A DNA stretch of 64,000 bases from an uncultured Blautia sp. (GTDB lineage: Bacteria > Bacillota > Clostridia > Lachnospirales > Lachnospiraceae), in assembly GCA_900540785.1 (NCBI GenBank), contig UQHF01000002.1:124001-188000 (forward strand). Direction: 5' to 3'. Positions 25,616 to 34,511 of the stretch are shown here, piece after piece (position 1 is the first letter of the stretch; each line of letters begins with the position of its first letter). A program made the position numbers and the translations under genes. The notes below the pieces were generated by a model that was not told where the DNA came from, ran no database searches, and worked only from the letters and a program-made list of their open reading frames with translations.

Positions 25616-26743
25616 CTATTTTAGTTTGTTTAAATCCTCTGCTGCTTCTGCAAGATTTTCACGTATGGAAATTACCTGAGGACATACGGTTTCACATTTT
25701 CCACATTTTTTGCACTGGTCTGCTCTTGCTTCGGCGCTTAAATCCTGGAAAAATGCCTGCTTTGCTTTTTCTTTATTTCCGTACATGGAAAGATCATTCC
25801 AGATGCGGAAGTTTTTTGGTATATCAATGCCGAAAGGACAGGGCATACAGTAGGCGCAGCCGGTACAGCCGTTTTTTGTCCGTTTTTTAATATTTTCTGC
25901 TGTTTCAGTGATAAGCGCTTCTTCTTTTTCTGTTAATGGTTCAAAATTTCCAAAAGTATGTAAATTATCCTCCACCTGTTCCATAGTGGACATTCCGCTT
26001 AAAACAACTTTTACATTTGGCTTGCCTGCCACCCAGCGAAGCGCCCAGGAAGAAATACTGCTGTCAGGGCGTTCTGCTTTCAGTGAAGCTGCAAGATCGT
26101 CCGGAAGGAAAGAAAGGGAACCGCCTTTTACAGGCTCCATAATAACAAGTGGAATGCCAAGCTTTTCTGTAAGGGCGTAGCCTCTGTCTCCCGCCTGAAT
26201 ATCTGTGTCTACGTAATTGTACTGGATCTGGCAGAAATCCCATTTGCGGTAAGTGGCAATTTTTTCGAAGACTTTATAATCATCGTGGAAGGAAAAACCG
26301 AAAAAGCGGATTTTTCCCTGACGCTTCAGTTCTTCGAAATAAGGGATAAGATCAAGATCAAGTACAGTCTGCCATTTTTCTTTATCAAGACAGTGGAGAA
26401 GATAAAAATCTACGTATTCTGTATCGAGACGCGTGAGCTGTTCATCAAAAAGCCGTTTGGCATCTTCCTGTGTTTTTACATTCCAGATGGGCAGTTTTGT
26501 AGCCAGGAAATAATCTTTTCTGTCATATTTTTTCAGAATACGGCCAAGAAATGGCTCGCTGTCTCCGTTGTGGTAGGGATATGCAGTGTCGATATAAGTA
26601 ACGCCTGCCTGAATTGCCGTATCTACCATTTTTTCCGCTTCTTTCTCGCAGATGGAGCCATCTGGATTTAAGGGAAAACGCATGCAGCCAAATCCCAGAA
26701 GAGAAGGAGAAACCCCAAGTTTTTCAAATTTACGGTATTCCAT
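25616..26743 (-). CDS. Aldo/keto reductase with C-terminal 4Fe-4S ferredoxin module
   Basis: A 375-residue oxidoreductase. Residues 1-280 form an AKR barrel: the catalytic Asp/Tyr in YIDTAYPYHNGDSE, Lys in LATKLPIW and His in YLLHCLD. Residues about 290-365 hold ferredoxin-like Cys sets (CTGCAYCMPCPFGIDIP and CKKCGKCETVCPQ). Such enzymes are typical of strict anaerobes, where electrons may come through Fe-S clusters. It has a strong AGGAGG. It precedes the MATE exporter; a shared detoxification role is possible but unproven. Confidence 0.92.
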   Translation of the reverse strand: MEYRKFEKLGVSPSLLGFGCMRFPLNPDGSICEKEAEKMVDTAIQAGVTYIDTAYPYHNGDSEPFLGRILKKYDRKDYFLATKLPIWNVKTQEDAKRLFDEQLTRLDTEYVDFYLLHCLDKEKWQTVLDLDLIPYFEELKRQGKIRFFGFSFHDDYKVFEKIATYRKWDFCQIQYNYVDTDIQAGDRGYALTEKLGIPLVIMEPVKGGSLSFLPDDLAASLKAERPDSSISSWALRWVAGKPNVKVVLSGMSTMEQVEDNLHTFGNFEPLTEKEEALITETAENIKKRTKNGCTGCAYCMPCPFGIDIPKNFRIWNDLSMYGNKEKAKQAFFQDLSAEARADQCKKCGKCETVCPQVISIRENLAEAAEDLNKLK

Positions 26744-26911
26744 AAGTAAGTTGACCTCCTGATATTAATATTTTCGTGTTTTTATACATTGCAGTATAAA
26801 AATGCCTACTATATTTTAACATATTTGCAGAAAAGTTACAGCTTTATTTGCATTTTTATGTAAAAAAGCTTTATGAAAAAAGAGAAGATACCAATACAGG
26901 GATAAATCAGC

Positions 26912-26974
26912 TTTACAACAAAATTTTGCTGATGTAATATTCTATAAATCAGATGTCGGTATCTTTTGACATCT
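26912..26974 (+). promoter_or_regulatory. Promoter and operator-like inverted repeat of the PBP gene
   Basis: TTTACA (26912-26917) and TAATAT (26935-26940) are 17 bp apart. AGATGTC at 26951-26957 and GACATCT at 26968-26974 form an inverted repeat at the expected transcript start. GGTATCTT in its loop (26958-26965) is complementary to AAGATACC at 26885-26892, upstream of the promoter. Confidence 0.5.
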
Positions 26975-27005
26975 AAATCTGGAATGTGCACAGGAGAAAT
27001 TTTTT

Positions 27006-29129
27006 ATGAATAAATTTTACAAATATAATAAAAAGAAAAAGGAAAGGCACAACAGAAAACACCGATTAAAAAGAGGGCTGCTGCTTATGGAAATGGCAGC
27101 GGCAGGCGCGATCATATGTGGCGGAATCACATATTACAGGCAGAAGATGTGGGATACGCCGGAAGAACTTTTGAAGAAATATATGGAGTGCATTTCTCAA
27201 AAAGAATATGAAAAAATGTATGATATGGTAAATAAAGAAGCATCCGGGGATATTTCCAAAGAAGATTTTGTGAAGAGAAATTCTGCTATTTATGAAGGAA
27301 TCGAAGCAGATAATCTGAAAATAAATGTACTGGAATATGATAAAAAAGAGAAATCTGTGACATATCACACCTCTTTTGAGACGCCGGCAGGAATCATTGA
27401 TTTTGATAATGAAGCTTCCTTTATGAAAGGAAAAAAGGGGTATGAAATCATATGGGCAGATTCTCTTATTTTTCCACAGCTGGAACCGGAAGATAAGGTA
27501 AGAGTTACTTTTGATGAAGCGGAGCGGGGAAGGATTTTAGACAGAAACGGAAATGTTCTTGCAGGAAAAGGCACGGCTTCTTCCGTTGGGATTGTTCTGG
27601 GAAAATTAAAAAATACAGAGCAGGCAGTTGAGGAAATCGCAGGTTTGCTGGAGACAGATCCTGCGGAAATCGAAAAGAAGTTAAGAGAGAAATGGGTGAA
27701 AGAGGATTCGTTTGTACCGATTAAAACAATTCCTAAAGTGAGAGAAACAGAGCTTTTATCTGTTGATCCGGGAGAAGAAATTTTAAAAGAAGCAGAACGT
27801 CAGGAAAGACTTCTGGAAATCCCGGGCGTCATGATCACAGACAAAGAAATAAGAGAATATCCTCTTGGGAAAGCTGCGTCACATCTTACTGGATATGTAC
27901 AAAATGTGACAGAGGAAGATTTAAAAGAGCATGAAGGTGAGGGATACACAGAAACGAGCGCCATTGGACGGACAGGCATGGAAGCCCTGTTCGAAGAGGA
28001 TCTAAGAGGAGAGAATGGCTGCAGAATTTATATTACAGATGAAGACGGAAAAGAAAAAAAGACTATTGCCAGTAAAACCGTGAAGCATGGACAAGATGTG
28101 AAATTGACGATCGATGCAGAACTTCAGACTGCAATTTATGAGCAGTTTCAGGAGGATAAAAGCTGTACTGCAGCAATGAATCCGTATACAGGAGAGGTTC
28201 TGGCGCTTGTCAGCACGCCGTCTTTTGACAGCAATGATTTTATCCGGGGACTTACCGGAGAAGAATGGAAGAGTTTAAATGAATCGGACAGTAAGCCCAT
28301 GTATAACCGTTTTCGGCAGGTCTGGTGCCCCGGCTCTGTTTTTAAGCCGGTTACGGCGGCAGTGGGTCTGGACTCCGGTGCGATTGATCCAGCAGAGGAT
28401 TATGGAAGCGAAGGACTGAGCTGGCAGAAGGATTCTACATGGGGAGAATATTATGTGACAACGCTTCATACCTGCGAACCGGCTGTTCTTGAAAATGCTA
28501 TGATTTATTCCGATAATATTTATTTTGCAAAAGCTGCGTTAAAGATTGGGGCGAAAGAGATGGAATCTGCCTTAAATAATCTTGGATTTTATGAAGAGCT
28601 TCCTTTTGAGATTAAAATGACAGAATCCAGTTATTCCAACACAGAGCATATAGAAACGGAGATACAACTGGCAGACAGCGGATATGGACAGGGGCAGATT
28701 CTTGTAAACCCACTTCATATGGCAAGTATCTACACCGCATTTTGTAATGAGGGAAATGTGATAAAGCCATATCTTCTTTATAAAGAAGAGAAAACGGCAG
28801 ATTACTGGATTCCGGAAGCATTTTCAAAAGACACAGCAGATTTGGTTCTGGAAGCAATGAAAAAAGTGATCAGTGACGTAAATGGAACCGGTTATGGCGC
28901 TTACAGAGAAGACGTGATTCTCGCCGGAAAAACAGGAACAGCGGAAATAAAAGCGTCAATAGAGGATACTTCCGGGACAGAGCTTGGATGGTTCTGCGTT
29001 TTCACAGCAGAAAAAACAGAAGAAAAGCCGGTTTTGTTAATCAGCATGACAGAAGATGTAAAAGAAAGAGGAGGAAGCGGTTATGTAGTGGAAAAGAGTA
29101 AAGCTGTGCTGGAAAACTGGTTTTCCTGA
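27006..29129 (+). CDS. Class B penicillin-binding protein, MecA/PBP3-like
   Basis: Peptidoglycan DD-transpeptidase. One membrane anchor (residues 24-44) follows a very basic cytoplasmic tail. Next come an NTF2-like MecA_N domain (about 50-155, TPEELLKKYMECISQKEYEKMYD), a dimerisation domain (about 170-340, RGRILDRNGNVLA) and the transpeptidase domain. Its active-site motifs are SVFK in CPGSVFKPVTAAV, SDN in YSDNIYFA and KTG in LAGKTGTAE. It has 707 residues. MecA_N proteins include low-affinity PBPs, so reduced beta-lactam sensitivity is possible but not shown. CAGGAGAAA precedes the ATG. Confidence 0.94.
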   Translation: MNKFYKYNKKKKERHNRKHRLKRGLLLMEMAAAGAIICGGITYYRQKMWDTPEELLKKYMECISQKEYEKMYDMVNKEASGDISKEDFVKRNSAIYEGIEADNLKINVLEYDKKEKSVTYHTSFETPAGIIDFDNEASFMKGKKGYEIIWADSLIFPQLEPEDKVRVTFDEAERGRILDRNGNVLAGKGTASSVGIVLGKLKNTEQAVEEIAGLLETDPAEIEKKLREKWVKEDSFVPIKTIPKVRETELLSVDPGEEILKEAERQERLLEIPGVMITDKEIREYPLGKAASHLTGYVQNVTEEDLKEHEGEGYTETSAIGRTGMEALFEEDLRGENGCRIYITDEDGKEKKTIASKTVKHGQDVKLTIDAELQTAIYEQFQEDKSCTAAMNPYTGEVLALVSTPSFDSNDFIRGLTGEEWKSLNESDSKPMYNRFRQVWCPGSVFKPVTAAVGLDSGAIDPAEDYGSEGLSWQKDSTWGEYYVTTLHTCEPAVLENAMIYSDNIYFAKAALKIGAKEMESALNNLGFYEELPFEIKMTESSYSNTEHIETEIQLADSGYGQGQILVNPLHMASIYTAFCNEGNVIKPYLLYKEEKTADYWIPEAFSKDTADLVLEAMKKVISDVNGTGYGAYREDVILAGKTGTAEIKASIEDTSGTELGWFCVFTAEKTEEKPVLLISMTEDVKERGGSGYVVEKSKAVLENWFS

Positions 29130-29247
29130 TGAGTTGAGTCCTGGAAAATTCCGTGGTTTTCCGGAATGGGCGAGTAATGAAAGCACAAATGGTCAAATCC
29201 GACATAGCTCTATTTGATATACTGGGATATGTAAGGAGGGAGTCAAA

Positions 29248-30126
29248 ATGGAATATACAAAAGAAATAAAAAAGGCAATGAATTATATTGAAAATAATCT
29301 GAATGAAGAAATCAAAACGGAGGAGATAGCAGATTCTGCAGGATTTTCAAAATATCATTTTCAGAGAGTTTTCAAAAGAGAAACAGGGCTTAATTTATAT
29401 GAGTATATTCAAAAAAGAAGGCTGGCAGAAGCTTCATCTCTTCTTCGTAACACCAACGTACGTATTCTTGATATTGCCGTGTACTTATGTTTTGAATCTC
29501 AGGAGGTATTTACAAGAGCATTCAAAAAGGTTTATGGTCTGCCGCCGGGGCAGTATCGAAAAGCGTTAAAAAATCTTACAAGTGGAGGTATGAACATGAA
29601 AAAGAACACAGAAATTAAACACTGGCTCATTACAGGAACAGCGCCGGACAAATATAAAACAGGGATTGACCGCATTGTTTTTCACACAGGAACTGCTTCT
29701 GCGTTTATTCAGTCTGAGGAAGAAGAATTTGCGCCAGATGAATATGCAACAATCATGCAGCAGTTCCGGGCAGAAAGGTTTCTTGGGAAAAGGGTTCGTT
29801 TTTCTGCGTTTGTGAAAGCTCTGGATGTAGAGGGCTGGGCAGGACTCTGGCTGCGTCTGGACGGAAAATTCAGCGTAACTCTGAAGCTGGACAATATGCA
29901 GAATCGTCCCATTAAAGGTACGGCAAACTGGAATCTTTATTCCTGCGTTCTGGACGTACCGGAAGAGACGGAGCTTATTAATATCGGCATTCTTTTAACT
30001 GGAAAAGGGCGTGTATGGCTGGACGATGTATCTTTTCAGGAGGTAGACAGAACCGTTCCGGTGACAGATTTTGAGATACAGAAGGAATATCCGGATTATC
30101 CTGAAAATTTGACATTTGAGGAATAG
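29248..30126 (+). CDS. AraC-family regulator with C-terminal beta-sandwich domain
   Basis: Transcription factor whose N-terminal residues 5-105 form two AraC helix-turn-helices (IKTEEIADSAGFSKYHFQRVFKR and VRILDIAVYLCFESQEVFTRAFKK). Residues about 125-290 look like a jelly-roll, carbohydrate-binding-module-like domain (FLGKRVRFSAFVKALDVEGWAGLWLRLDGKFS in parts, then GKGRVWLDDVSFQEVD). In most AraC proteins the sensor precedes the DNA-binding part, so this order is reversed, as in the SoxS/Rob-type layout. AAGGAGGG precedes the ATG. It lies 14 bp upstream of the next gene. Confidence 0.88.
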   Translation: MEYTKEIKKAMNYIENNLNEEIKTEEIADSAGFSKYHFQRVFKRETGLNLYEYIQKRRLAEASSLLRNTNVRILDIAVYLCFESQEVFTRAFKKVYGLPPGQYRKALKNLTSGGMNMKKNTEIKHWLITGTAPDKYKTGIDRIVFHTGTASAFIQSEEEEFAPDEYATIMQQFRAERFLGKRVRFSAFVKALDVEGWAGLWLRLDGKFSVTLKLDNMQNRPIKGTANWNLYSCVLDVPEETELINIGILLTGKGRVWLDDVSFQEVDRTVPVTDFEIQKEYPDYPENLTFEE

Positions 30127-30140
30127 AGGTGGGGCAGAGG

Positions 30141-30806
30141 ATGGAAAAATTAACGCTTTCAGAAACATATATGGTTCTTTTTTATTATGCAGCAGGAAAA
30201 CATACGGATCTATGCCTGCCTCAGAACAGCGCAGGCATTGTTCTTGGGGGAATTTCCGAGCTTTTGCAGTCCGGCTGCATCAGAGAGGAGAAAAACGGCA
30301 GACTGGCAGTTTATCAGCCTCTTCCGTCAGAATATACAGGACTGGAAGAAATGTACACAAATATAACGCGGCATTCAAAAACAGCAGTAAAATGGCTGGA
30401 TCATTACTGCTGCAGTCCTTCTCAGAAGAATATAAAGCTTCTGGTCGATGATTTACAGGAATCGTTGGTGCAGAGACAGATGATAAAAGTACAGGTGAAA
30501 AAAGGAATATTCCGACAGAAACGGGAAGTATGTTTGTGTGAAAAAGAAGCGGAGGAGGTCGTCAGATTCTTTCGCGAGGCCATAAACCGAAACGATCCAG
30601 ATGAACGTACTGCATTTTTGGTGCAGATGCTGCTTCTTTCCGGTTCTCTGAAGAAATATTTCGATACACAAGAAAGAGGAAAGATTAAAAAAGTCATAGA
30701 ACAGTGCCGCCATACAGAGATGTGGAAAGACATGGAACCGTATGTAAACAGAATAAAGAATTTTAATTTTCAAAATACGTTAAATTCCGGGGCGATGTAT
30801 CAGTAG
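30141..30806 (+). CDS. Possible GPP34-like (Golgi phosphoprotein 3 fold) protein
   Basis: A 221-residue cytoplasmic protein. The start MEKLTLSETYMVLFYYAAG, followed by a helical domain with GGISELLQSGCI and NGRLAVYQPLP, resembles GPP34 proteins, which bind phosphoinositides in eukaryotes and have unknown roles in bacteria. The match is from general pattern only. AGAGG and GGGGCAGAGG lie just before the ATG; the frame from GTG 30129 is possible. It is co-directional with the AraC gene (14 bp gap) and ends at a terminator. Confidence 0.6.
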   Translation: MEKLTLSETYMVLFYYAAGKHTDLCLPQNSAGIVLGGISELLQSGCIREEKNGRLAVYQPLPSEYTGLEEMYTNITRHSKTAVKWLDHYCCSPSQKNIKLLVDDLQESLVQRQMIKVQVKKGIFRQKREVCLCEKEAEEVVRFFREAINRNDPDERTAFLVQMLLLSGSLKKYFDTQERGKIKKVIEQCRHTEMWKDMEPYVNRIKNFNFQNTLNSGAMYQ

Positions 30807-30811
30807 AAAAT

Positions 30812-30857
30812 AGGAGGCATCAGATAACATTAAAATGTGGTGATGCCTCCTGTTGAT
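30812..30857. terminator. Terminator between GPP34-like gene and yesN-like gene
   Basis: AGGAGGCATCA pairs with TGATGCCTCCT (11 bp) across an 18-base loop, followed by GTTGATTTTT. The genes on both sides converge on it. Confidence 0.7.
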
Positions 30858-30859
30858 TT

Positions 30860-32401
30860 TTATAAATGTTTTTCCTTCCGGTAATTTCCGGGGCTTATGC
30901 CTTCTCGTTCTTTGAACAGACGGCTGAAGTAAGAAACATCGTAATAACCGATAGAATCTGCAATATCCTTGAGACTCATATCTGTAGAAAGAAGAAATTT
31001 TTTTGCCCGTTCGATTCTGAGCTGAATTATGAGTTTTGTGGGTGAAATTCCTTTTAATTTTGTAAATTGTGTAATTAAATATACAGGGTGGTATCCGTGT
31101 TCCCGGGCAAATGCGTTTATATCAATTTCTTTTGTAAAAGAAGACAGTATATGAGAGTAGAGAGCTTCTACGGAATCTTTTATCTGGCTGTCACCGGAAA
31201 AAGAACAGAGATTTCCTAAAATAGTTTCAATTAATTGACAGCAGTTGTTAAAAAATTCTTCATAAGAACAGGAATTGGCTGTAATCCGAAACAATTCATT
31301 TAAGGCGGTTTCTTCTAAAACAGTTGTTTCACTACCGGGAAGAGTGCGACAGATTTCGGTAAGAAATCGTCTGGTAAGAGCAGTGCATTCTGTCTGACTA
31401 TAGTTTTGTTCTGCCCAGGATTTGGCAAAATATCGATATTGTTCAACAATCAGTTTTGTCTGTTGAGTATTTAAAACTTTAAAAAGCATATCACGTTCAG
31501 TACGCCGTAAGGTATCTGTAACAAAAACAGAACTGTTTTCAGAAACAGACAAAAGCTGATTTTTTCCGAATTGAACTGCTTTTTGTAATTGTTTCGTACC
31601 TGATAAAAAGATGTCTCGAAGTTCGTTCATATTTTCTGTCTCAGGAAGGACAACTAAAGTGACCCAAATACGGTTACTTTTTGTCTGTGATTTCAAGAGT
31701 TCAAATAGTTCTTCCGGAGAGGGAGAGTATCCATTAAAGTTTACTTCCAGAATTATTTTTGTATTTGGAGAATAGCCATTCAAAATCCAAATTTGTCCCT
31801 TACTTTGAGGAAAATGTTCCGTAATAAGTTGTAAGGTTTTGGTTTTACTGATATGATTTTGATAAAAAACGGATTCCTCAGGAAGTTTATCCAGTAAAGG
31901 CCCCAGAGTATATAAGAGAATCCGGATACTGGCATCATGCACAGGAGAAACATTTTCGTGAAGAGGAAATTGCTGATAAAGAAGCTCCTGGAAATATACC
32001 TGATATTTATGATAGCGCATTTTCAAAATAGAATCGCAAATGGAAGCAAGTGCTTCTTTCAGTTCGCGAATGCGGGGGGATTTGAGCAGATAATGGTGAA
32101 CTCCGAGTGACATAGCAGTTTGGGCATATTCAAATTCTGCATATCCACTTAAAATGACAAATTCCGCAGGATAATTCATGGATTTTAACTCTTCCACAAG
32201 TTGAAGCCCGGACATGACCGGCATCTGCACGTCAGTCATGACAATATCAGGGCGACTGTGTTCCAGGTCAATTAATGCTTCTTTTCCATTAGAATATGTA
32301 CCTGTAATAACAAGGGGAAGGTCGATTCGTTTTATAAGCATAACAATTCCCTGTAAAATGGCAGGTTCGTCTTCTACAATGATGATATTAATATTGTACA
32401 T
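30860..32401 (-). CDS. YesN-type response regulator (REC plus AraC HTH)
   Basis: A 513-residue response regulator. The N-terminal receiver domain has the phospho-acceptor Asp in DIVMTDVQMPVMSGLQL, acidic residues in IVEDEPA, and a Lys near HHYLLKSPR. A long linker domain (about 130-400) follows. The C-terminal AraC DNA-binding domain spans the last 100 residues (LKDIADSIGYYDVSYFSRLFKE). AGGAGG precedes the ATG. It lies 3 bp after its histidine kinase. The pair very probably controls the divergent glycan-uptake operon. Confidence 0.94.
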   Translation of the reverse strand: MYNINIIIVEDEPAILQGIVMLIKRIDLPLVITGTYSNGKEALIDLEHSRPDIVMTDVQMPVMSGLQLVEELKSMNYPAEFVILSGYAEFEYAQTAMSLGVHHYLLKSPRIRELKEALASICDSILKMRYHKYQVYFQELLYQQFPLHENVSPVHDASIRILLYTLGPLLDKLPEESVFYQNHISKTKTLQLITEHFPQSKGQIWILNGYSPNTKIILEVNFNGYSPSPEELFELLKSQTKSNRIWVTLVVLPETENMNELRDIFLSGTKQLQKAVQFGKNQLLSVSENSSVFVTDTLRRTERDMLFKVLNTQQTKLIVEQYRYFAKSWAEQNYSQTECTALTRRFLTEICRTLPGSETTVLEETALNELFRITANSCSYEEFFNNCCQLIETILGNLCSFSGDSQIKDSVEALYSHILSSFTKEIDINAFAREHGYHPVYLITQFTKLKGISPTKLIIQLRIERAKKFLLSTDMSLKDIADSIGYYDVSYFSRLFKEREGISPGNYRKEKHL

Positions 32402-32404
32402 AAA

Positions 32405-34249
32405 TTAATCCTCCTTATGTGCAGCAGATTTTTCGTCAGGTTTCGTAGTGTCGGGACAGGTAATTTCTACAAGACCGCCTGATAAATTGCCAGTACCGAT
32501 TTTCAGAGAAACGTGGGAAGAATAGCTGATAAATAATCGGGCGAATGTATTAATTAACCCAATGCCGGTGATTTTATTTACAAAATGCGCATTGGGATTT
32601 TCTACAGATTCACGTATAAGTGAAATATCTTTAAAAATGCGTTCTTTATCTTTTTCTGAAAATCCATTTCCATTATCCTCGATTTTTAATGTCCATGTGC
32701 TTTGATTTTTCTTCAAAGAAAAATGGATTAGAAATTGAGAAGCGCCGCAGTTTTTAAATCCATGAGTGAAACAGTTTTCAATCAGCGGTTGGAAAATAAA
32801 TTTGGGAACAAGAAAATTTAAAACAGAATCTTCTATATCCAATTCATATTGCAGTTTCTCCAGGTAACGGTATTTCATCAAAAGGAGATAATTATTCATA
32901 TATTCCAGTTCTTTAGAAATAGGAACAAGGTCATGTTTGGTGTCCACGCTGTACCCCATCATATGAGTGAGGCAGGAGCACATATCTAAGATTTCAGATA
33001 CATCATGTTCTTCGCCTTTCAGTCCGATTAAATATAGCGTATTATATAGAAAATGAGGACTCACCTGTGATTGTAAAGCTTTATAAGAAACTTGCAGTTC
33101 CCGTAATTTTTGTTGTATAAGTTCATCTTTTTGATGTTGGATTCGTTCCAGCATTTCAGCAAAAACATGGTTAAAAAGTTCAATTTCATCAGCGTTTTCA
33201 GAAAGACATTCTCCAGATTTAATATTGTCGAGTTCCATATTTTCCATTTTATGCCGAAGGTCACGTACAGGTTTATAAATTTGTTTGGAAATCAGAAGAA
33301 TCAAAAAAAGCATGGATAGTAAAAGTATGATACTTTGCAAAATTAAAATTCGGATTTCCTGTTGAACCTGTTGTGTATAGTAGCTTTCAGGAAGCAGGGT
33401 ATAGATTTTAAATCCATAATCATTTACAGAAGTAGAGCAGAGAAAATAAGAGTTATTTTGCATTTGTACAGTAGTTATGTTTTCGCGTTCGTTTTCTGTG
33501 TTTTTTGAAAAAATTTTTTGGTTTAATTTGCATAATTCCGGGTTAGAGGTATAAAAAACTTCATCGTCCAATGTCACGACAGAGGTCATATGAAATGTTT
33601 CAGAAGCACTTTTAAATATACTGTCTAAATCAGTATAAGGTTTTTGGAATTCCACATATCCTAATGTCTTATATTCGTCAGAAATTTTTCGGACATAGGA
33701 AAACATGTCTGTTTCTGTTCGTTGAAAAGAATCTGTTTCCGCTTTCGAAATAAATTTATAAGCATTTTTTCCTTTAAATGAGTTTAGTTTTGAAAGCGAT
33801 TGAATTTCATTTCTGCTTAGCATAGGAAAAGAATAAACGTCTAAAAGAATATAATCTCCCAGTGCAGAAATTACATTAATGCTATTTTTGGAGAGACTTG
33901 GACCTGCCATCTGTTGCATCATATTCATCAAGCGTCGTCGTTCAGATTGTGCATTTTCAAAATAATTGTTTAATCCTTTATATCGGACTGCATTTCTCAG
34001 AATTTCTGTGGTGGTATCAGAAACAGCAATGTTTAATGTAAGCCGGGACATATCATCAAACATTAACTGGAGCTGATTTGCAGTAGTATCTGCGTATTGG
34101 AGTAATACATCTTCCGCTGCTTTTTTTGCGCTATGAATGCTTGTTTGATAACGGATTGCAGTAAAAAATGCTACAACAAAAATAAGAAACAGACAGTTGG
34201 TAGCTACGATTTTTCTCCAGAAATTTCTCTTTAACCTTATTTTAAACAT
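32405..34249 (-). CDS. YesM-type sensor histidine kinase
   Basis: A 614-residue membrane kinase. Membrane segments near residues 14-34 and 293-315 enclose an extracellular sensing region of about 260 residues. A HAMP-like linker is followed by the His_kinase block with the phospho-acceptor His in LQSQVSPHFLYNTLYLIGL, and a HATPase with N box PLIENCFTHGFKN, G1 IEDNGNGFSEKD and G2 GIGLINTFARL. YesM/LytS kinases beside Lpl-type importers usually detect sugars or the bound transporter. CAGGAGAG precedes the ATG. It is divergent from the binding-protein gene by 262 bp. Confidence 0.94.
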   Translation of the reverse strand: MFKIRLKRNFWRKIVATNCLFLIFVVAFFTAIRYQTSIHSAKKAAEDVLLQYADTTANQLQLMFDDMSRLTLNIAVSDTTTEILRNAVRYKGLNNYFENAQSERRRLMNMMQQMAGPSLSKNSINVISALGDYILLDVYSFPMLSRNEIQSLSKLNSFKGKNAYKFISKAETDSFQRTETDMFSYVRKISDEYKTLGYVEFQKPYTDLDSIFKSASETFHMTSVVTLDDEVFYTSNPELCKLNQKIFSKNTENERENITTVQMQNNSYFLCSTSVNDYGFKIYTLLPESYYTQQVQQEIRILILQSIILLLSMLFLILLISKQIYKPVRDLRHKMENMELDNIKSGECLSENADEIELFNHVFAEMLERIQHQKDELIQQKLRELQVSYKALQSQVSPHFLYNTLYLIGLKGEEHDVSEILDMCSCLTHMMGYSVDTKHDLVPISKELEYMNNYLLLMKYRYLEKLQYELDIEDSVLNFLVPKFIFQPLIENCFTHGFKNCGASQFLIHFSLKKNQSTWTLKIEDNGNGFSEKDKERIFKDISLIRESVENPNAHFVNKITGIGLINTFARLFISYSSHVSLKIGTGNLSGGLVEITCPDTTKPDEKSAAHKED

Positions 34250-34511
34250 CTTTTTCTCTCCTGTAAAAATATGAGAAAAGTATAGTACATGAGATGTTAA
34301 AAAGCAATGATGAATTTATGGAAATATATACCTATTGCATGAAAATTGTTGATATGTTAAAAAAGTACATATAGATAATTAAGAAACTCCATTTTTAAAA
34401 ACAAAGTTAATGTGTATAATATGGACAAATAAAAGAGATGATTATAAGGGATATATAGTCATTATTTTCAAAAAACGAAAATAGGTTTAAAAATGAAAGG
34501 AGATTAACATT

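Noticed and set aside
27006..29129. Calling the PBP a beta-lactam resistance gene
   Set aside because: The MecA_N domain is widespread in intrinsic PBPs of Bacillota; sequence alone does not show resistance.
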